From the NCBI RefSeq assembly GCF_032362555.1, contig NC_083513.1, positions 5,952,001 to 6,016,000 on the forward strand: 64,000 nucleotides of DNA, given 5' to 3'. This document shows positions 22,046 through 64,000 of this stretch, piece after piece. Under the pieces are notes generated by a model. That model saw only the letters and a program-made list of their open reading frames with translations, made no database searches and was not told the DNA's origin. The position numbers and the translations under genes were made by a program. How positions within the stretch are numbered: the first letter of the stretch is position 1; each line of letters opens with the position of its first letter. The DNA is from Amyelois transitella. Lineage: Eukaryota > Arthropoda > Insecta > Lepidoptera > Pyralidae.

Positions 22046-23997
22046 GCAACCTTCTAAATTAATACCAATACTTATGATTTATTTTGTTCTTAATTGTGTT
22101 CTTTATAGTAAAGCAGCCAGTATAACTTCTGAAAGTCTAGTAAATAATGGTACAGCAGTATTTGAGTTATTTGTTACGAACAAAACTGAAAAACACAAAT
22201 CTTATCTTTGTAATATTTTAGTTTGAGTTTTTAAAGTTAGTCATTTAAAAGGGTAATGAAACCTTATCACCAAGGCAGACAGTTTAGTTTCAGTGTGAAT
22301 TATTAATTCTTATCAAAGCCATATACCAAGACTAAAATAAATTAAGTGGAAAAAATCCAAGCTGTAAATTGCCTTAGTAAATTTAGTATCGACAAAATTC
22401 ATTCATCGAAATATTTGATAGTGATCAAAAATTCTAAAAGTATAGCATATAAGCTATGCATTTAATACAATGATATATCTATTTTATACCTCCTTTGACC
22501 ATGATAACGAAAAGTTATGCGTAATTCGGGAGTTTGATAACATTAAAAGATAGTAATAAGCGAAGCACTTTTAATTTATTGATGTCTTGAAAAGTAAACA
22601 CAATATAATCCCAGTAATGCTAATGTGCAATCTTTGTAAAATAGATAGGTACATACATTTTTTAACAATGAAATTGGTTAAGCATAGAATTCGTAATAAT
22701 GTAAAAACCATACAAATTTCATATCTACTTTATAAATGAAATGTCTTGCATCACATGCAGATTTCTGCGCAATTGTAAAGTTATCAAATAAATACCAGAA
22801 GTAAGATTCATTGTGAAAACATTATGGTGTCACAACCATCACTGGCAACGTCACATTTACCAGTAGATATTTACCATTTCTATTGTCTAATATTATTCTG
22901 ATTTCTATGGTATTCACGCAAGAAAAAGTAAGTAATGAAAACAATACATTCAAAAGATTTCAAACGAATTTGAATTTCAAATTTTTCAAATTTGTGTTTC
23001 AAAGTAATTAAATTTTGGTTAAAATACACAGTTAAAATAACCCAAATACAACTTCGATTTATTACACCGTTGAAAGATTTTCACGTTATACCGTATATAG
23101 CGCAGCACACATTTATGAAGAACAATCGATTTTTTTATAAAGAATAAATAAATTGTTGTACTTTAAGTACTTTTAATAAATTTAATATAACATATACATT
23201 ACATATCGCAGACAATTTAACCCTCCTTTTGAAGTCGAGCAATAGGAAACAAAAACCTGAGATTCTACAAAGAATGTTATATTAAAGGAAATACTGTCAC
23301 ATTTAACCTAATTTTATTTCAAGTCATAAGTTATAATAATAACATTAATATAGAGGCAAAAAATAATAATAATTAAAAACTTGTTTAATACTGAATAAAA
23401 TAAAAAAGTAGGCACGAATACATTTGCACTGGTAATTTACAAATGTTTGATTTTATGGAAAGATTCAATAATTTCTAAAAACTTTTTAAACATTTTATAT
23501 AATCCGCTTGCTTTGTTGTTTTTCAAAAACTATGTGTTTACTTCAGAAAAAAAAAAGTTTAATAAACGAATGAAAGTGAATGAAAAACAGCTCCTATACC
23601 ATAACCATATTTTAACTATTGCTAGCCAAACTATATATTCTAAACCTGAATAAGTATAAGCAATGAGGTATACAATTGTGAGTATTGCAATAATGAGGAA
23701 AAAATTCACTGGATTTTGCGCCAGCCAGCAAATTTAAAACAAATTGATTTCGTCAATGTTACTAAGAATCTTATCTGATCAATAATTCGAGATCAGATAA
23801 ATCCAGCAGATATTAAGTCATAAATACTGCGAATTGAGTGATAAAAAAACTATGTGCTATTTTATTGTTGATAAAAGGACGCTTATCGATCACAAACTAT
23901 CAATGTAGTTGTCATGGTGTAAATAAAATAAATAACATAACCATATTATATAAGTGTGAGAATAAAATTTATACTAATTCAGATCATTATTCTTCTA
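22046..23997. other. Intergenic stretch between convergent genes
   Basis: Lies between the lysozyme and reductase 3' ends. AT-rich. About 22820-22920 resembles 10720-10800 (CGTCACATT(T/C)ACCAGTAG), an unidentified small repeat. A minus-strand AATAAA at 23861-23866, about 130 bases past the reductase stop, is a candidate poly(A) signal. Confidence 0.4.
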
Positions 23998-26900
23998 TTA
24001 CTTCTTTCCCAGCTCTCTGCTCCTCAATGTTGATGCTTCAACTGCGGCAATCAATGTAGACCTGAAAAAATTAGGAAATAAAAATTATTAAATGCAGTCT
24101 GGTTCCGCAAAATTTAGAAAAGGACTCTCTCATTCAATCTCTTTTTACTTGTAATGTCGTATAAATTTACTAAGGGAATCGGCACATTTAACTCAAGGTT
24201 TTCTTACCCAGGAGTCACTCTGTGTAATACTTGGCTTACTTAAACCAGGATCATACTTAAAACCCAACTTCTCTCCAGAAAGAAAGGTGACTATCTAACG
24301 TAGAAGGAGAAAGAATAATAAAAAAAATCATTATAATAAGCAGTTTAAACTTTATCTGAAATTTACCTTATCTTCCCCTGTTCCAAGGCAGCCACTCCAC
24401 AAATAGTGGATCCTCCTGCAGAGCACACCTCGTCCTTAAGGATTGCAGGATGCTTGCCCGCCTTCAGGACCATCTGCCCGCTGCCCTTGACCATTTGGGC
24501 AGCCATGCGGATAGCTGTATCACGAGGAACACCCTGCTTCACAGCTCCATCAGCTAAGGCCTCTATCACTATGTACATCTGAAATGAAGAAAAACAATAA
24601 TTTCAACCTACATTTTATTTCAAAAGACTGAGATCTTACTTTGTGAAGACCAGAGTCTACCGAACATGCCATCTTACGAGTTTCAGCCAGAGTTATGCCT
24701 AATGTCGTAACTAACTTTGAGACTAATGGAGGCCTAGATAGGTAAGTGAATTTGCCCTTATTTTTTCATATTTTTTCGACGAAAACCACTTTAAATAATT
24801 AACTGCCCCATACAGAAAAAAATCCTGGTGTATTTGTTAGAAACAAAAGGAAAATGTTAATAATTTTAAAATAACTTACAAATGCTGGACCACATGCTGT
24901 CAAACTCCCAAGGGAATCTATAAGGTACTCAGGCACCTTCTCACACAATCCACAACCATTCAACAGCTTTTCAAGCAAGAAACACTGTTCCTCAGAAACA
25001 GTTGAATCAGGAGTGTACAGGCATGCTCCCGTCCCCACCATCATTGGTGTGTTCGGCATGATACGGATAACATTTACATTCAGGGATTTAAGAGCCTGAA
25101 ATGCAGTAAACAGAAGAAAAAGTTAATACTGATATATCTATAGAGTACTTAATTTTATCGTCATCATAATTAGATAAGCAGTTATTTTTTTTAATTAACA
25201 AACAATACAAAAGCTCCTAATGGCAATTTATGGTGTTATATGTAAATATTCAATCTGTGAATAGCATTGCATAATTAATAATATGTGCATACCTACTTTA
25301 TTTTATTATTAAGGTTATATTATGTAACTTTTGTGTTTTGTGTTATTCTTAAATAAAATAAAAATATATATAAATAAAATAAAAACATTGAATACAATAC
25401 AATGTATCCCTGAATAAGTGGCAGAACTAATTACACTTTCACCTATAACCACAATGCTGAAAGGAAATATATTATAATAACATTGTAAGTTCCCTATTAT
25501 TGGAATGCAATTGCATTCACGGTGATTTACTTTATTATACTTTTCTCTCCACTATAATCTATTTTTAAGCTTATTGTTCTATGTAATAACCAGAGATCGG
25601 AATAGGTAGATTGATTTTATGTACTTGCATCATGAATTTCCATAGAAAGCATAACATGGATAAGCCTCTTTTCCGGGATTCCATTGCAGTACTTACACTT
25701 ACAGTAAACTACATTGTCCGCGGGTAACATAGGACTACAACTTACGTGAACGAAGTCGGGGAAAAACAGCTACCACTAATATATTCTTCATCCCACTTGT
25801 AAAAATTCCAGAAAAAATCTTAATAATTTACAAATTCCGCAATCCCGGACAGAGGCATGTCCATATTAATATATATGTTTCAGTTCATTGACCCCAATTC
25901 AATCTACCTATTCTGATCTTTAATAATAACTATGTAATACTATGGAATTAATAATTATATGTACATTGTGGATAATCATTAATTACACTACAAAAATTAT
26001 TGGACAGACTTCAATCTTAATTTTTAAATGTTATAATGTTAGAATGGTATAAGGCTATAAAATTCATGCATATTTAGACATAACCTAGTAAATTAATACA
26101 CAGACAGCTGTATCAGAAACAAGGGCTCAAATTGTTAAATAGAATCACTTCTATATACCTATGCTTTCCTGTTTGATTAATAATAAATTGTTTGTGTATT
26201 TTTTTTCCAAATGTTTTCTAATAAGGAATGTATGAATTTTTAGGTATGTAGGTACTTTATTACTTAGTAGGAACACAATTTTCTGGCAGGTGATTTAACT
26301 ATTTGGCCAGATAATTTTACACTGGCAAATTGCCTAATATTAAAATACTTTGGTACCTATCATGCCTTAGTATCAATTAACTACATAAATTATGTTTTGG
26401 CTATAAATACTTGTTGTTGGACATTTTTAATTAAAACCATATTTAGTGTCCAGCATGCTGATGCTGAGCACTTATTTGGTTTTTTGATATACAGAAAGCA
26501 AATGTTTTAAAGCTAAGTCACACTGTCAACAAACCTTATGTAATTGGTCAATAGTAACTCCGCCAAGCATGGATATAAACAGAACTGGTTTGGATTTACC
26601 ACTAGGTAAAGTACTGATGCATTCATCAACAGCTGTGTTCAACATGTTTGGTTTAACACCCAGAAACACCACATCACAATTAGCAAATACTTCACCATTT
26701 TTCGTTGTGGTATTAGCCCCAAATTCACTCCATTGTCTCAGGTTGTGTAATCGGGGTCCAGACACCCACATATTTGATGATGGATGAGCATCTAAAACAA
26801 GAAATTACAGGCTATATTATATGATATGTAAGCAAGGGCAGATTAAAGACTGCTTGTGCTAAATTATAAAACCGGTTATCTATTGAATAAGTAATAAAAC

Positions 26901-27009
26901 TTGGAAAATAAAAAATGACACAAACAATGAGATACTAACTATCATTTAAAATTCCCTTAGCTATTGCGGTGGCCATATTCCCGCCACCAATGAAACCTAA
27001 ATTAAACAT
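23998..27009 (-). CDS. P5CR: Pyrroline-5-carboxylate reductase, five exons, complete
   Basis: Joined on the minus strand from 27009-26940, 26791-26535, 25095-24880, 24578-24367 and 24061-23998; phases agree throughout and give 272 residues, normal for the family. The enzyme makes proline from 1-pyrroline-5-carboxylate using NAD(P)H, the last step of proline synthesis. The N terminus [20 protein letters not shown] is the Rossmann dinucleotide-binding motif; [11 protein letters not shown] and [14 protein letters not shown] follow, then [40 protein letters not shown] and the C-terminal [11 protein letters not shown]. These are the dimer and substrate regions. The usual SGSGPAY is TACGPAF here. 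The gene is divergent from scribble. A paralogue-level assignment is not possible by eye. Confidence 0.95.
24123..24300. repeat. Degraded SINE-like element in reductase intron 4
   Basis: Weak copy of the second SINE-like subfamily, with a GTCGTATAAATTTACTAAGG head block and an AAACCAGGATCATACTTAAA body block. It lies in the intron before the last exon. Confidence 0.4.
25096..26534. other. Reductase intron 2
   Basis: A 1.4-kb intron. About 25660-25775 holds a plus-strand Helitron-like tail (TCCGCGGGTAACATAGGACT and ACGAAGTCGGGGAAAAACAGC). Nothing else recognisable. Confidence 0.45.
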
Positions 27010-63998
<36,989 letters not shown>

Positions 63999-64000
63999 GT

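Noticed and set aside
24640-24740. An exon-like minus-strand frame inside a reductase intron (reads [21 protein letters not shown]) with a GTAAGA after it and a possible acceptor before it.
   Set aside because: Its phase does not fit exons 3 and 4, which join perfectly without it; the P5CR family has no extra segment there; and part of it resembles a dispersed repeat.

Overview
The window reads as a chromosome segment from a moth or butterfly (Lepidoptera). It is AT-rich, its genes are split by GT..AG introns, and it is full of insect-type interspersed repeats. The protein set fits: an immulectin-like C-type lectin exon, an insect c-type lysozyme, pyrroline-5-carboxylate reductase, the cell-polarity gene scribble, a BEL/Pao LTR retrotransposon and a decayed Helitron helicase. 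There are no operons, no prokaryotic signals and no CRISPR array. Gene models were built by eye from reading frames, splice signals and intron phase; there is no transcript evidence.

Layout. (1) 527-769, minus: one exon of a C-type lectin that runs off the left edge. (2) 2.5-12.9 kb, minus: five small single-coding-exon genes of 54-102 codons, all in one orientation. Each starts Met-Gly, has an N-terminal cysteine-rich block and a Pro/His-rich tail; four of the five carry PPxY motifs. I do not recognise this family and regard it as the most interesting content. (3) 12.9-19.4 kb: repeats and a broken Helitron helicase. (4) 19.4-19.9 kb, plus: an unrecognised ORF with a possible frameshift. (5) 20.7-22.0 kb, plus: a three-exon lysozyme gene with both catalytic residues. 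(6) 24.0-27.0 kb, minus: a complete five-exon pyrroline-5-carboxylate reductase gene. (7) 28.68 kb to the right edge, plus: the first 12-13 coding exons of scribble, covering the leucine-rich repeats and the linker; the PDZ part lies outside. Two introns of about 12 kb each dominate it.

Mobile DNA. Scribble intron 3 carries a young BEL/Pao insertion at 45516-51001. Its two 592-bp LTRs appear identical and it is flanked by a CATTA target duplication. Its single long ORF lacks most of RNase H and the integrase core. A SINE-like family (at least six copies) and 3' fragments of a LINE share the same type of (ATGT)n-ending tail. Short Helitron-like or MITE-like pieces are scattered throughout.

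The genes do not form one pathway. The lectin and lysozyme are immune-type genes; the reductase and scribble are housekeeping or developmental genes transcribed divergently from a 1.7-kb shared upstream region. The Met-Gly/Cys/PPxY cluster is predicted, by inference only, to encode lipid-anchored ligands of WW-domain proteins.
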